Source of the DNA: Dokdonella_A sp035760865
GTDB taxonomy: Bacteria > Pseudomonadota > Gammaproteobacteria > Xanthomonadales > Rhodanobacteraceae
Length of the DNA stretch: 24,151 bases
Assembly (NCBI GenBank): GCA_035760865.1
Contig: DASTSE010000164.1
Span: 1 to 24,151, forward strand
Direction: 5' to 3'
Shown here one piece after another: positions 7,020 to 14,200 of the stretch. A program made the position numbers and the translations under genes. The notes beneath the pieces were generated by a model. That model worked only from the letters and a program-made list of their open reading frames with translations. It ran no database searches and was not told the origin of the DNA. The stretch's first letter is position 1, and each line of letters starts with the position of its first letter.

Positions 7020-7463
7020 CTAGGCGCGACCCTTGGCCAGCGGCATCTGCGCCTCGCTCCACGCGGTAAGGCCGCCTTCGAGCCAGTACACCTTCGAGAA
7101 GCCGGCCTTCCTGAGGCGTTGCGCGGCCTGCGCCGAAGTCTGGCCGCTGCGGCAGACCACCGCGACCGGCAGTTCGCGCGCCTTGGCGAGGTCCTTGTGC
7201 TCCGGATCGAACGCACTCATCGCGACGTGCTTCGCGCCGGGGATATGCCCCTTTTCGAACTCGGCCTGGGCCGAGACGTCGATCAGCAGCGCGTTCTCGC
7301 GATTGATGAGCTGGGTCAGCCCCGCCGGCGTCAGCGCCGCGTAGCCGCGCGTGAAGCGCTGCGCTTCGGTCACGAGCAGCGCGACGAGCACGCCGACGAA
7401 GCCGAGGGTGAGGTAGACATGGTTGCCGAGGAACTCGGGCAGGCGGTGCAGGACGTCGGACAT
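7020..7463 (-). CDS. yibN: Membrane-anchored rhodanese-like protein (YibN type)
   Basis: A 147-residue protein with an N-terminal transmembrane helix (about residues 15-33, YLTLGFVGVLVALLV) and one cytoplasmic rhodanese domain. LLIDVSAQAEFEKGHIPGA (59-77) is the typical first half of that domain. The active loop is CRSGQTS with Cys104, and YWLEGGLTAW (126-135) is the C-terminal motif. Unlike E. coli YibN, whose loop I recall as lacking this Cys, the sulfur-carrying Cys is present here, so sulfurtransferase activity is plausible. ATG 7463 gives the YibN-like length; a GTG at 7484 would add seven residues. Synteny with secB-gpsA supports the YibN assignment. Its biological substrate is unknown. 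Confidence 0.86.
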   Translation of the reverse strand: MSDVLHRLPEFLGNHVYLTLGFVGVLVALLVTEAQRFTRGYAALTPAGLTQLINRENALLIDVSAQAEFEKGHIPGAKHVAMSAFDPEHKDLAKARELPVAVVCRSGQTSAQAAQRLRKAGFSKVYWLEGGLTAWSEAQMPLAKGRA

Positions 7464-7502
7464 CGGTTTCGCTGGCAGGGGCACGGGCGTGCGCAGCCGG
7501 CG

Positions 7503-7508
7503 ATTATC
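7503..7508 (-). promoter_or_regulatory. Candidate -10 hexamer (GATAAT) for the rhodanese gene
   Basis: GATAAT on the minus strand with TTTCCT 17 bases upstream as a poor -35 candidate. It lies 39 nt before ATG 7463 in the short gap after the lipoprotein gene. Confidence 0.38.
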
Positions 7509-7550
7509 CGGCAGCGCGTGCGGCGAGGAAAGCTCGGCGCAACGGCGGCG

Positions 7551-7967
7551 TCATTCGTGCCGGGCGATGTCCGGCAGCCCGCTCGTGAGCCACCAGTGCT
7601 TGGTCGCCTCGTCGTACTTCCATACCTGGTGGTCGACGATCGAGCGCACGCTCTGCGTATTGACGTTGGCGAGCTCGATCTGCACGACCTGGCGCACCTC
7701 TTCCTCGCCGACCGGCACGATCGGCTGCTCGCTGTAGCCGGTGACGCGCACCTGCTTGAAGCGCTCGAGATCGAGCGGGCTCGGCGGATGCTCGGCGAGT
7801 ACCTTGGGATCGATGAAGGCGAGTGCCTGGCTCACGTCGCCCCAGCGGATCGTCGCGGCGTAGCTGTGCAGGGTCTGCTCGAGGATGTTCTCCTTCGAAC
7901 GCATCTTGTCGACCGCGCAGCCGGCGACGACGACGGCGGCGATCAGGACGGACGGCAGGCGATGCAT
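7551..7967 (-). CDS. Hypothetical lipoprotein
   Basis: A 138-residue protein with a lipoprotein signal peptide: MHRLPSVLIAAVVVAGC, lipobox VAGC with the acylated Cys at 17. Val-Asp follow, so outer-membrane sorting is not clearly excluded. The mature part begins with a predicted amphipathic helix (SKENILEQTLHSYAATIRWG) and then has a compact alpha/beta pattern with WKYDEATKHWWLTSGLP near the C-terminus. The helix followed by a beta-rich, Trp-containing end recalls small NTF2-like periplasmic proteins, but I do not recognise the family. GGAGA lies 6 nt before the ATG. It is upstream of and co-directional with the rhodanese gene, 87 nt away, with a candidate promoter between them. Confidence 0.8.
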   Translation of the reverse strand: MHRLPSVLIAAVVVAGCAVDKMRSKENILEQTLHSYAATIRWGDVSQALAFIDPKVLAEHPPSPLDLERFKQVRVTGYSEQPIVPVGEEEVRQVVQIELANVNTQSVRSIVDHQVWKYDEATKHWWLTSGLPDIARHE

Positions 7968-7993
7968 GGCGGTCTCCGCGGCGGGCTCGGCCG

Positions 7994-7999
7994 ATTGTG
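7994..7999 (-). promoter_or_regulatory. Candidate -10 hexamer (CACAAT) for the lipoprotein gene
   Basis: CACAAT on the minus strand, 26 nt before ATG 7967, in the gap after the thioesterase gene. It would leave a leader of about 20 nt with the GGAGA site. It is a weak match. Confidence 0.3.
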
Positions 8000-8018
8000 C
8001 AGCAAGCGCGGCGCCGCG

Positions 8019-8486
8019 TCAGCGCCGCGCCATGGCGACGAAGCGCGCGTCGAGGGTCGCGGCGTCGCCGCCGTCGGGCAGCGGCACGCGGCAGTGCACG
8101 CGCACGCGCGCCTTGCCGCGCTCGGCGAGCGTGGCGACGAACGCGTCGAGCGATTCCCCCGGCGCGACCTCGGCGATCGCGCGAAAGTCGTGCCACACCG
8201 GTGCGAGGTAGCGGATGCTGCTGTCCTGCACGTAGATGTCCGCAGCCAGCGTGCGCGCCTCGACCGCGAGCTCGAGCAGGCCCCAGCCCGCGAGCGTCAT
8301 CAGGCTCGCGAGGCTGCCGCCGAAGGCGCAGCCTTTGTCGTTGACGTTCGGACTGAGCGGCGCAGCGAGCACGAGCGATGTGCCGTCGTACGCCTCGACG
8401 TCGAGGCCCATCGCGCGCGTGAGGGGGATGCGGTCGAATTCCGCGCGCAGCGCGGCGAGTGCGGGAGGAACGGCGTGCATCGACAT
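8019..8486 (-). CDS. YiiD C-terminal-type putative thioesterase (hotdog fold)
   Basis: A 155-residue stand-alone version of the domain found at the C-terminus of E. coli YiiD (FabY). The diagnostic stretch is PLSPNVNDKGCAFGGSLASL (about 44-63), followed by LAGWGLLELAVE and VQDSSIRYLAPV (86-97), as in YiiD-type thioesterases. The N-terminal GNAT half of the E. coli protein is absent. It probably hydrolyses or binds an acyl thioester in the cytoplasm; the substrate is unknown. Starts at ATG 8486 and 8480 are both possible, as is a TTG at 8495; no Shine-Dalgarno settles it. It is divergent from hemD with only 67 nt between the starts, so the two promoters must overlap or abut. Confidence 0.85.
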   Translation of the reverse strand: MSMHAVPPALAALRAEFDRIPLTRAMGLDVEAYDGTSLVLAAPLSPNVNDKGCAFGGSLASLMTLAGWGLLELAVEARTLAADIYVQDSSIRYLAPVWHDFRAIAEVAPGESLDAFVATLAERGKARVRVHCRVPLPDGGDAATLDARFVAMARR

Positions 8487-8541
8487 GTCCGGCAAAGTCG
8501 CGCAGTGTGCGCATCCGCCACGCCCGCCTCAAGCGGGGTCG

Positions 8542-8547
8542 TATGAT
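8542..8547 (+). promoter_or_regulatory. Candidate -10 hexamer (TATGAT) for hemD, leaderless spacing
   Basis: TATGAT ends 6 nt before the hemD ATG, so transcription would start at about the A of the start codon. There is no Shine-Dalgarno sequence. No clear -35 box. Confidence 0.38.
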
Positions 8548-8553
8548 TCGGCC

Positions 8554-9372
8554 ATGCCGAGCCCCGCACGACCGCAGCACACCGGTTCGAGCGACGCCCC
8601 GCTCGCGGGCGCGAGCGTCGTCGTGACCCGTCCCGACGGCGCCGCGCTGCGCGCGAGCGCGCGCCGCCTCGGTGCGTGCGCGCTGGCCTTGCCGGGCCTC
8701 GGATTGCGCGCGCTACCGGCCCCGCGCGTGCGTGGCGCCTTCGACCGGTGGATCTTCACGAGCCCGGCAGCGGTCCGCTTCGCGCTGGGTCGCGACGCGC
8801 CGATCCGGGTTCCCGCGCGCGCGGTCGTCTTCGCCATCGGCGGCGGCACGCGCGCGGCGCTCGCGCGGCACGGCATCGCCGCGGCCGTCCCCGAGCGCAG
8901 CGACAGCGAAGGCCTGCTCGCGCTGCCCGCGCTGCGCGACGTGCGCGGCCGTCGCGTCGCGCTCGTCGGCGCGCCCGGCGGCCGCGACCTCATCGCGCCC
9001 GCGCTGCGCACGCGCGGCGCGCTCGTCGAGCCGATCCACGTCTACCGGCGCGTGCCGCCGCGCCTGACGCGCCGGCATTTCGATGCGCTCGCCGCCGCCG
9101 GCGATCCGCTCGTGACCTTGCTGTCGAGTGGCGAAGCGCTCGCGAACATCGTCGCCCTGCTGCCGCCGCCGCTGCTCGCCCGCCTGCGCACGCAGACGAT
9201 CGTCGTGAGCAGCACGCGGCTCGCCGAGGCCGCGCGTTCGGCCGGTTTCGAGACGGTCGCGATCGCCGCGTCCGCATCGCCGCGCGACCTACTCGCGGCC
9301 GCCGCCGCTTCGCTCGCGCGACGACGCCGGCGGGGGCCGCCGTTCGCTGCCGGGTCAGGCGCTTTCGGCTAG
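8554..9372 (+). CDS. hemD: Uroporphyrinogen-III synthase HemD
   Basis: A 272-residue cytosolic enzyme that closes and inverts ring D of hydroxymethylbilane to give uroporphyrinogen III. Family sequence identity is low, so the call rests on the two-domain pattern plus context. VVVTRP (22-27) opens domain 1; WIFTSPAAVRFAL (66-78) and FAIGGGTRAAL follow; GRRVALVGAPGG (132-143) starts domain 2; YRRVPP follows conserved Tyr164; LLSSGEALANI (189-199) and VVSSTRLAEAARSAGF close it. The C-terminal 20 residues (an Arg run, then Gly/Pro/Phe) look like an extra tail. ATG 8554 is chosen because the frame upstream is antisense to the thioesterase gene. hemX starts 1 nt after its stop. hemC is not in the window. 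Confidence 0.86.
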   Translation: MPSPARPQHTGSSDAPLAGASVVVTRPDGAALRASARRLGACALALPGLGLRALPAPRVRGAFDRWIFTSPAAVRFALGRDAPIRVPARAVVFAIGGGTRAALARHGIAAAVPERSDSEGLLALPALRDVRGRRVALVGAPGGRDLIAPALRTRGALVEPIHVYRRVPPRLTRRHFDALAAAGDPLVTLLSSGEALANIVALLPPPLLARLRTQTIVVSSTRLAEAARSAGFETVAIAASASPRDLLAAAAASLARRRRRGPPFAAGSGAFG

Positions 9373-9373
9373 C

Positions 9374-10477
9374 ATGTCCCTCATGAGCGACGACATCGGA
9401 AGTACTTCGCCAGCGAGCGAGCTCGCGACCCGGCCAGCGCCGCCCTCCGCCCGCGCGCGCCGAGGCGGCGCCGTTGCCTGGCTCGTCGCCGTCGCCGCCC
9501 TCGCGGTCGCAATCGTCGCGCTCTGGCGCGTGTACGCGCTCGAGCACGGGCGTGCCGCCGCGCAGGAGGCCGCGCTCGACGACATCGGTGCCCGTCTCGA
9601 TGCGCTGTCGCGTACGGTCGAGCAACGCAAGCGCGATCTCGACGGCGTGCGCGCGCGACTCGGCGACGCCGATGCGGTCAACAAGAGCGTGCGCGAGGAA
9701 CTGCTCGCGCTCGGCGAGCGTTCGCGCCATCTCGAGGACGCGGTCGCCAACCTGTCCGAGCAACGGCTCAGCGGCCGCGATGCGCTCGCCCTCAACGAGG
9801 CGGAGTTCCTGCTGCAGCAGGCACAGGAGCGCCTGGCGCTGTTCCAGGACGCGCCGGCCGCGATCTCCGCCTACCGGCTCGCCGACTCGGCGCTCGCCGC
9901 CGCGGAGGATCCGGTGTTCGCATCGCTGCGCCAGACGATCGGCGCCGAGCGCGAGGCGCTCGAAGCAAGCCGTCCGGCCGACGCGCATGCCGCTCTCGCC
10001 GCGCTCGCGCGGCTGCGCGAGGCGATCGCGACGCTGCCCGCGCGCCACGCGGCCGCCGCAACGGCGCCGGGTTCGCCGTCGCGCTGGTCCGGCTTCATCG
10101 AGCAGTTCGTGAAGATCAGCCATGACGATGCGCATGGCGTGCCGACGCACGAGCCCGGGCTCGCCCGCTCGCTCGTCGTGCTCGACCTGCGCGGCGCCGA
10201 GGCGGCGCTGCTCGCACGCGACGCCGACGGCTACAAGGCCGCGCTCGCGAACGCGCGTGCAGGCATCGCGGCGACGTTCGACGACGGCGCCGCGCCGGTG
10301 CGCGCCGCGCTCGCGGAGATCGACCGGCTCGCGGCGCAACCGCTCGCTCCGGCACTGCCCGAACTCGGCAGCGCGCTCGAGGAGCTGCGCAACCTGCGTG
10401 CGACGCGCGCGCTCGCGCATCCGCCCGCGACGGCAGTGCCGGCGGCGCCGGCGCACGCCGATGGAGCGGGCACATGA
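9374..10477 (+). CDS. hemX: HemX family membrane protein
   Basis: A 367-residue inner-membrane protein. After a Pro/Arg-rich cytoplasmic start there is one transmembrane helix (about 33-52, AVAWLVAVAALAVAIVALW), then a long coiled coil (about 60-130, rich in Glu, Arg and Leu heptads), then a helical periplasmic domain with the HemX signatures EAEFLLQQAQERLAL and YRLADSALAAAEDPVF. It ends in an Ala/Pro-rich tail. HemX has sometimes been labelled a uroporphyrinogen-III methyltransferase, but no methyltransferase motif is seen; it is probably structural. ATG 9374 lies 1 nt past the hemD stop. A second ATG at 9383 is also possible and would place a TAGCAT box 7 nt upstream. The stop overlaps hemY by ATGA. 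Confidence 0.88.
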   Translation: MSLMSDDIGSTSPASELATRPAPPSARARRGGAVAWLVAVAALAVAIVALWRVYALEHGRAAAQEAALDDIGARLDALSRTVEQRKRDLDGVRARLGDADAVNKSVREELLALGERSRHLEDAVANLSEQRLSGRDALALNEAEFLLQQAQERLALFQDAPAAISAYRLADSALAAAEDPVFASLRQTIGAEREALEASRPADAHAALAALARLREAIATLPARHAAAATAPGSPSRWSGFIEQFVKISHDDAHGVPTHEPGLARSLVVLDLRGAEAALLARDADGYKAALANARAGIAATFDDGAAPVRAALAEIDRLAAQPLAPALPELGSALEELRNLRATRALAHPPATAVPAAPAHADGAGT

Positions 10478-11733
10478 GACTCTGGCGCACGGTCCTGCTG
10501 TTCCTCCTCGCCGCTCTCGTCGCCGCGTTGGCGTGGCACTGGCTTGCCGCCGACCCCGGCTACGTGCAGGTGCGCCTGCGCGGCACGACGATCGAATCGA
10601 GCCTCGTCGTCGCGGTCGCACTGCTGCTAGTGCTGTGGCTCGGGCTGGTGCTCGCCTGGAGCTTCGTGCGCTGGCCGTTCCGCGCGTGGGGCCGGTCGGT
10701 CAAGCGGCGCGGCCGCGAACGCCTTGCTGCCGGCCTCACCGCGTTCGCCGAGGGCGAGTACGCGCAGGCCGAGCGCGACCTCGCGCGCGCGGCGCAGCAT
10801 CCGGCCTTCCGTACGCCGGCCCTGCTCGTCTCCGCGCGTGCGGCCTACGAGCGCGGCGCACCCGAGCGCGCGGCGCAGGCGCTCGATGCGGTCGAGCCCG
10901 GCGGTGCGCGCGCGGCCGATGCGACGCGTGCGCGCTTCCTCGTCGAGAGCGGCCGCCCGGCCGACGCGCTGGCGCTGCTCAAGCCGAAGGCTGCGACGGG
11001 CGAGCTGTCGCTGCGCGGTTGGCGCCTGCTCGCCGAAGCCGCGCTCGCACAGGGCGACGTGCAAACCGCGCTCGACGCATTGCCGAAGCTCGCGCGCAGC
11101 CACTCGCTCACCGCCGATGCGCTGGCCGCGCTCGAAACGCGCGTACTCGCCGCGGCGCTCGCGGCCGCACCCGACGCGACGCACCTGAATGCGGCGTGGA
11201 GCGGGGCGACCCGCGCCCAGCGCCGGCGTCCCGAACTCGTCGTCGCCTTCGCGCGACGTTCCGCCGCGCTCGGCCAGGTGCTCGCGGCGATGGACGAGAT
11301 CGAATCGGCGCAGCGCCGCGAATGGAGCGACCTGCTCGCGAGCGCGTACGGCGAACTCGGCGCCGAAGAGGCCGCCACACGCGTGCGCAAGGCCGAGGGC
11401 TGGCTCGCCCAGGCGCCGAACAGCGCCGCGCTGCTGACCACGCTCGGCCGCCTGTATGCGCTGCTCGGCCAGCATGGCAAGGCCGAGGAATCGCTCGAGC
11501 GCGCACTCGCGCTCGCGCCTTCGTCGGCGGCGTGGGAAGCCCTCGGCGAATGCCGAAAGAGCGAAGGCGATCTCGCTGGCGCGAACGCCGCCTATGCCAA
11601 CGCGCTGCGCTGCGCACGCGGCGAGCCGACCGTCGCGCTCGCGCCGCTGCTCGCGCGCGGCCCGCTCGATACGCGACCGATCGCGTTCGAGGAGCGCAGC
11701 GAACACGGCGTGCCGCGCCTGCCGCTCGCGTAG
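10474..11733 (+). CDS. hemY: HemY family protein (membrane-anchored TPR protein)
   Basis: A 419-residue inner-membrane protein of the proteobacterial HemY family, distinct from Gram-positive HemY (a coproporphyrinogen oxidase). Two N-terminal transmembrane segments (about 5-25 and 41-65) flank the conserved periplasmic loop DPGYVQVRLRGTTIESSL (27-44). RWPFRAW and a basic stretch follow, then TPR-like helical pairs to the C-terminus, including LLTTLGRLYALLGQHGKAEE. The function in tetrapyrrole synthesis is unproven; it may scaffold the pathway. Its ATG overlaps the hemX stop (ATGA), so translation is coupled. Its TAG stop is part of a GTAGGGCGG repeat. It is convergent with the DUF2845 gene. 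Confidence 0.9.
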   Translation: MRLWRTVLLFLLAALVAALAWHWLAADPGYVQVRLRGTTIESSLVVAVALLLVLWLGLVLAWSFVRWPFRAWGRSVKRRGRERLAAGLTAFAEGEYAQAERDLARAAQHPAFRTPALLVSARAAYERGAPERAAQALDAVEPGGARAADATRARFLVESGRPADALALLKPKAATGELSLRGWRLLAEAALAQGDVQTALDALPKLARSHSLTADALAALETRVLAAALAAAPDATHLNAAWSGATRAQRRRPELVVAFARRSAALGQVLAAMDEIESAQRREWSDLLASAYGELGAEEAATRVRKAEGWLAQAPNSAALLTTLGRLYALLGQHGKAEESLERALALAPSSAAWEALGECRKSEGDLAGANAAYANALRCARGEPTVALAPLLARGPLDTRPIAFEERSEHGVPRLPLA

Positions 11734-11746
11734 GGCGGACCCAGGC
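11730..11746 (+). repeat. REP-like element, degenerate copy overlapping hemY stop
   Basis: GTAGGGCGGACCCAGGC; the TAG is the hemY stop codon. It starts like the copies near 3294 and 3456, but the stem is broken. It lies in the convergent gap between hemY and the DUF2845 gene. Confidence 0.6.
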
Positions 11747-11794
11747 TCGGGACCCCTCGCACGGTCTGGCCCTCCGGATTTGTTCGGGCGCCTC

Positions 11795-11813
11795 GTAGGG
11801 TGGGCCCCTGGGC
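11795..11813 (+). repeat. REP-like element, second copy in hemY/DUF2845 gap
   Basis: GTAGGGTGGGCCCCTGGGC, identical over its first 13 bases to the copy at 3294. It is in direct orientation with the copy at 11730 and lies 9 nt before the stop codon of the opposing gene. Confidence 0.65.
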
Positions 11814-11821
11814 GGGGGGCG

Positions 11822-12394
11822 TCAGCGTGCGAGCGACTCGACCGCATCGACGCGACCGTCGACGAGACGCACGATGCGCACGAAGTGGCGGTCGCCGAAG
11901 TCGTAGATCCAGTCCTCGCGGCGCTGGTCGCGCCAGCGTTCGATGCCTGGCGCGGGACGCCGCACGATCGTGTCGTCGTGGCTGCGCCGCGACGCAGGCT
12001 CGCCGCAGCGCGCGACGAGTTCGCCCGTGCTCAGGCCGCCGAGCAGGCGGTTCGGGTCGCAGTCCTCGCCGATGCGCTCGACGCCGTAGCCGAGCGTGTC
12101 TTCCTGCGCGAGCACGCCGTCACGGAACACGAGACGGCGCATGAGCTGGCGCGGGCCGAAGTTGTAGTACCAGATGTCGTACTGCACTTCGCGCTGGCGC
12201 TCGAGCGGGCCGTCGCGGCCGATCACGACGACGTCCGTGTAGCGATCGCTCCAGAACGGATCGCCGCATCGCTGGCGCACCTGGAAATCCTGGTCGCCCT
12301 CGGTGACGAGGCGGCTGCCGCAACGCATCGCGAGGGCGGGCGCGCTGAGGAGCAAGGCGAGGAGTGCGAGCGGAAGCAGGAGCGCGCGGCGCAT
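11822..12394 (-). CDS. Exported DUF2845 protein with two tandem repeats
   Basis: A 190-residue protein with a signal peptide (MRRALLLPLALLALLLSAPALA, cleavage before MRCGSR). The mature protein has two copies of one unit. Copy 1 (about 24-103): MRCGSRLVTEGD, VRQRCGDP, WYYNFGPRQLMRRLVFRDGVL. Copy 2 (about 111-188): DCDPNRLLGGLSTGELVARCGEP, DWIYDFGDRHFVRIVRLVDGRV. Each unit has a pair of Cys (25/43 and 112/130), which could form disulfides in the periplasm. This is the DUF2845 pattern; the function is not known. GAGA lies 6 nt before the ATG. It is followed by a REP-bearing gap and is convergent with hemY. Confidence 0.86.
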   Translation of the reverse strand: MRRALLLPLALLALLLSAPALAMRCGSRLVTEGDQDFQVRQRCGDPFWSDRYTDVVVIGRDGPLERQREVQYDIWYYNFGPRQLMRRLVFRDGVLAQEDTLGYGVERIGEDCDPNRLLGGLSTGELVARCGEPASRRSHDDTIVRRPAPGIERWRDQRREDWIYDFGDRHFVRIVRLVDGRVDAVESLAR

Positions 12395-12451
12395 GGCGGT
12401 CTCGATGGGTGGGTGGTCGCGGAATCGACCGCGGAGCGTCGGAAACGTTCG

Positions 12452-13519
12452 TCAGGGACCGTCGATGCCGGCGCGGCCGCGCAGGATCTGCGCGATGACG
12501 TCGGGGGCGTAGTCGAACGAATCGTAATACAGGCGTTCCTCGGGCAGGCCGGCGTCGGCGAACGCGCGCCGACCGGCGTCGATCAAGGCCGGCGGGCCGC
12601 TCATGTAGACGTCGAACGCGGACAGGTCCGGCTCGTCATCGAGCAACGCCTCGTGCACGAGGCCACGCCGCGCCGTTTCGCCGGCGGCCGCATCGCCGAC
12701 GACCGGGACGAAGCGGAACGCCGCGACGTCGCGCGCCCACCGCTCGGGCAGGTCGCGAAGGTAGAGGTCGGCCGCGCTGCGCGCGCCCCAGTACAGCGCG
12801 ATCGGTCGCCGCGTGCCGAGTGCGAGGAAATGTTCGATCAGCGCCTTGATCGGCGCGAAGCCGGTTCCACCGGCCATGAACAGCATCGGTCGCTCGCTGT
12901 CCTCGCGCGGCACGAACGTGCCGAGCGGGCCCTCGACGTCGAGTTCGGCGCCGGGCGCGAGGTCGTCGAACACGGCATTGGTGAAGTCGCCGCCGGCGAC
13001 GCGGCGCACGTGCAGCTCGATCGTTTCGCCCGCGCCCGCGGCGACCTCCGACGGCGCGTTCGCGATCGAGAATGCGCGCCGGCGGCCACCGGCGAGCAGC
13101 ACGTCGAGGTATTGCCCGGCGAGCCGGCGCATGCGTTCGCCCGCTGCGGTCGCGAGGCGCAGGCGTGCGACGTCGTGGCCGAGCAGCGACTTTTCCGCCA
13201 CGCGCACCGTGAATCGCCGGCGCGGGATGTCGGCGACCGAGGCGACTTCGCGGGCGGCGATCGTGAGGTCGGCGACCGGCACGGCCTGGCACAGCAGCAC
13301 CTGATGGCGCATCTGCTCGGCCGCGTTGAGTGCGCTCGGCGGATTGCGCGGGTAGGTGCACGCACCCTCGATGAGCGTCGCCTTGCAACTGCCGCACACG
13401 CCCGCGAGGCAGGAGTACGGCAGCGCGAGGCCTGCGCGACGCGCAGCCTCGAGCACGGTCTCGCCTGGCAGGACCTCGAAGCGCTTGCCGCTGGCTTGCA
13501 GGGTGACGGTGTGGGACAC
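12452..13519 (-). CDS. Ferredoxin-type flavin reductase (CDP-6-deoxy-delta-3,4-glucoseen reductase-like)
   Basis: A 355-residue electron-transfer protein in three parts. Residues 1-90 are a plant-type 2Fe-2S ferredoxin domain with Cys37, Cys42, Cys45 (CLAGVCGSC) and Cys77 (LLCQA). Residues 100-205 are an FAD-binding barrel with RRAFSIANAP (147-156), a variant of the RxYS motif with Phe for Tyr. Residues 210-355 are the NAD(P)H domain with FMAGGTGFAPIK (214-225), YWGAR and YMSGPP (305-310). The layout matches AscD/RfbI-type reductases and the reductases of multicomponent oxygenases. It moves electrons from NAD(P)H to a partner; no dehydrase or oxygenase partner is nearby. The start is GTG 13519: this frame opens far upstream, antisense to the thioesterase, but only from here does ferredoxin homology begin. 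Confidence 0.86.
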   Translation of the reverse strand: MSHTVTLQASGKRFEVLPGETVLEAARRAGLALPYSCLAGVCGSCKATLIEGACTYPRNPPSALNAAEQMRHQVLLCQAVPVADLTIAAREVASVADIPRRRFTVRVAEKSLLGHDVARLRLATAAGERMRRLAGQYLDVLLAGGRRRAFSIANAPSEVAAGAGETIELHVRRVAGGDFTNAVFDDLAPGAELDVEGPLGTFVPREDSERPMLFMAGGTGFAPIKALIEHFLALGTRRPIALYWGARSAADLYLRDLPERWARDVAAFRFVPVVGDAAAGETARRGLVHEALLDDEPDLSAFDVYMSGPPALIDAGRRAFADAGLPEERLYYDSFDYAPDVIAQILRGRAGIDGP

Positions 13520-13760
13520 GCGATCGCGGATCGTGGAATGCCGCGATTGTCGCCGAATTCGATCCGTACCGGCGAAAAGCCGGCCGCGGGCCCGCCTTCG
13601 GCGATGCGCCGCGGCCTTGCCGTAGCGGGCGAACGCGATGCGTAGGCGCAGGCGGACGCGCTCGTCGTCGCGCCGGTGACGAGCTTCGAGGCATGTGCGG
13701 CCGCGACCGCCGGCGTCGGAGGCGCGCAGGTATAGTCGCCGTTCCCCGCAGGAGACGGCG
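13520..13760. other. Divergent spacer between reductase and thioesterase genes
   Basis: About 240 bases. It holds a hairpin CCGGC-GAAAA-GCCGG (13569-13583), a GACAAT-like box on the minus strand near 13544-13549 that could serve the reductase gene, and the TATAGT box for the thioesterase operon at 13731. No protein or RNA gene was recognised. Confidence 0.45.
13731..13736 (+). promoter_or_regulatory. Candidate -10 hexamer (TATAGT) for the thioesterase-srkA operon
   Basis: TATAGT stands out in very GC-rich DNA, 24 nt before ATG 13761. The leader of about 18 nt would contain AGGAGA (13750-13755). No good -35. Confidence 0.42.
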
Positions 13761-14198
13761 ATGGCGATCTGGAAGCAGGCGACCGACCTCGAACGCGTCA
13801 ACGCATGGAACCGAGGCTGCCTCGTCGAGCATCTCGGCATGCGCGTGACCGCGATCGGCGACGACTGGGTGCAAGGCACGATGCCGGTCGACGCACGCAC
13901 GAAGCAGCCGTTCGGCCTGCTGCACGGCGGCGCGTCGGTCGCGCTCGCGGACTCGCTCGGCAGCCTCGCCGGCAACCTCTGCATCGAGGCGAGCGAGATG
14001 GCGGTCGGCCTCGACATCAACGCGAACCACGTGCGCGCGGTCACCGACGGCGACGTCACCGGCACCGCGCGCGCGGTCCACCTCGGCCGTACCACGCAGG
14101 TGTGGGAGATCCGCATCGTCGACATGCGCGAGCGCCTCGTCTGCATTTCACGCCTCACCCTCGCGGTGGTGCCGCGCGCGACGCCGAAGGCGGTCTGA
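13761..14198 (+). CDS. Hotdog-fold acyl-CoA thioesterase, YdiI/MenI-like
   Basis: A 145-residue cytosolic thioesterase that matches E. coli YdiI (136 aa) along its length: LVEHLGMRV, TMPVDARTKQPFGLLHGGAS (40-59), GLDINANHVR and TTQVWEIRI. YdiI hydrolyses 1,4-dihydroxy-2-naphthoyl-CoA in menaquinone synthesis and other aryl- and acyl-CoAs. The catalytic Glu63 of YdiI corresponds here to Asp64 (ALADSLGS), a swap that also occurs naturally in PaaI-type thioesterases. No other menaquinone gene is present, so the substrate is uncertain. AGGAGA 5 nt before ATG 13761 fixes the start. srkA begins 2 nt after its stop, which indicates co-transcription. Confidence 0.92.
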   Translation: MAIWKQATDLERVNAWNRGCLVEHLGMRVTAIGDDWVQGTMPVDARTKQPFGLLHGGASVALADSLGSLAGNLCIEASEMAVGLDINANHVRAVTDGDVTGTARAVHLGRTTQVWEIRIVDMRERLVCISRLTLAVVPRATPKAV

Positions 14199-14200
14199 CG

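Noticed and set aside
7015..7028. 14-bp palindrome CGCGCCTAGGCGCG over the rhodanese stop codon
   Set aside because: It is perfect but made almost wholly of GC around the TAG stop, and partly coding. It is likely chance in this composition.
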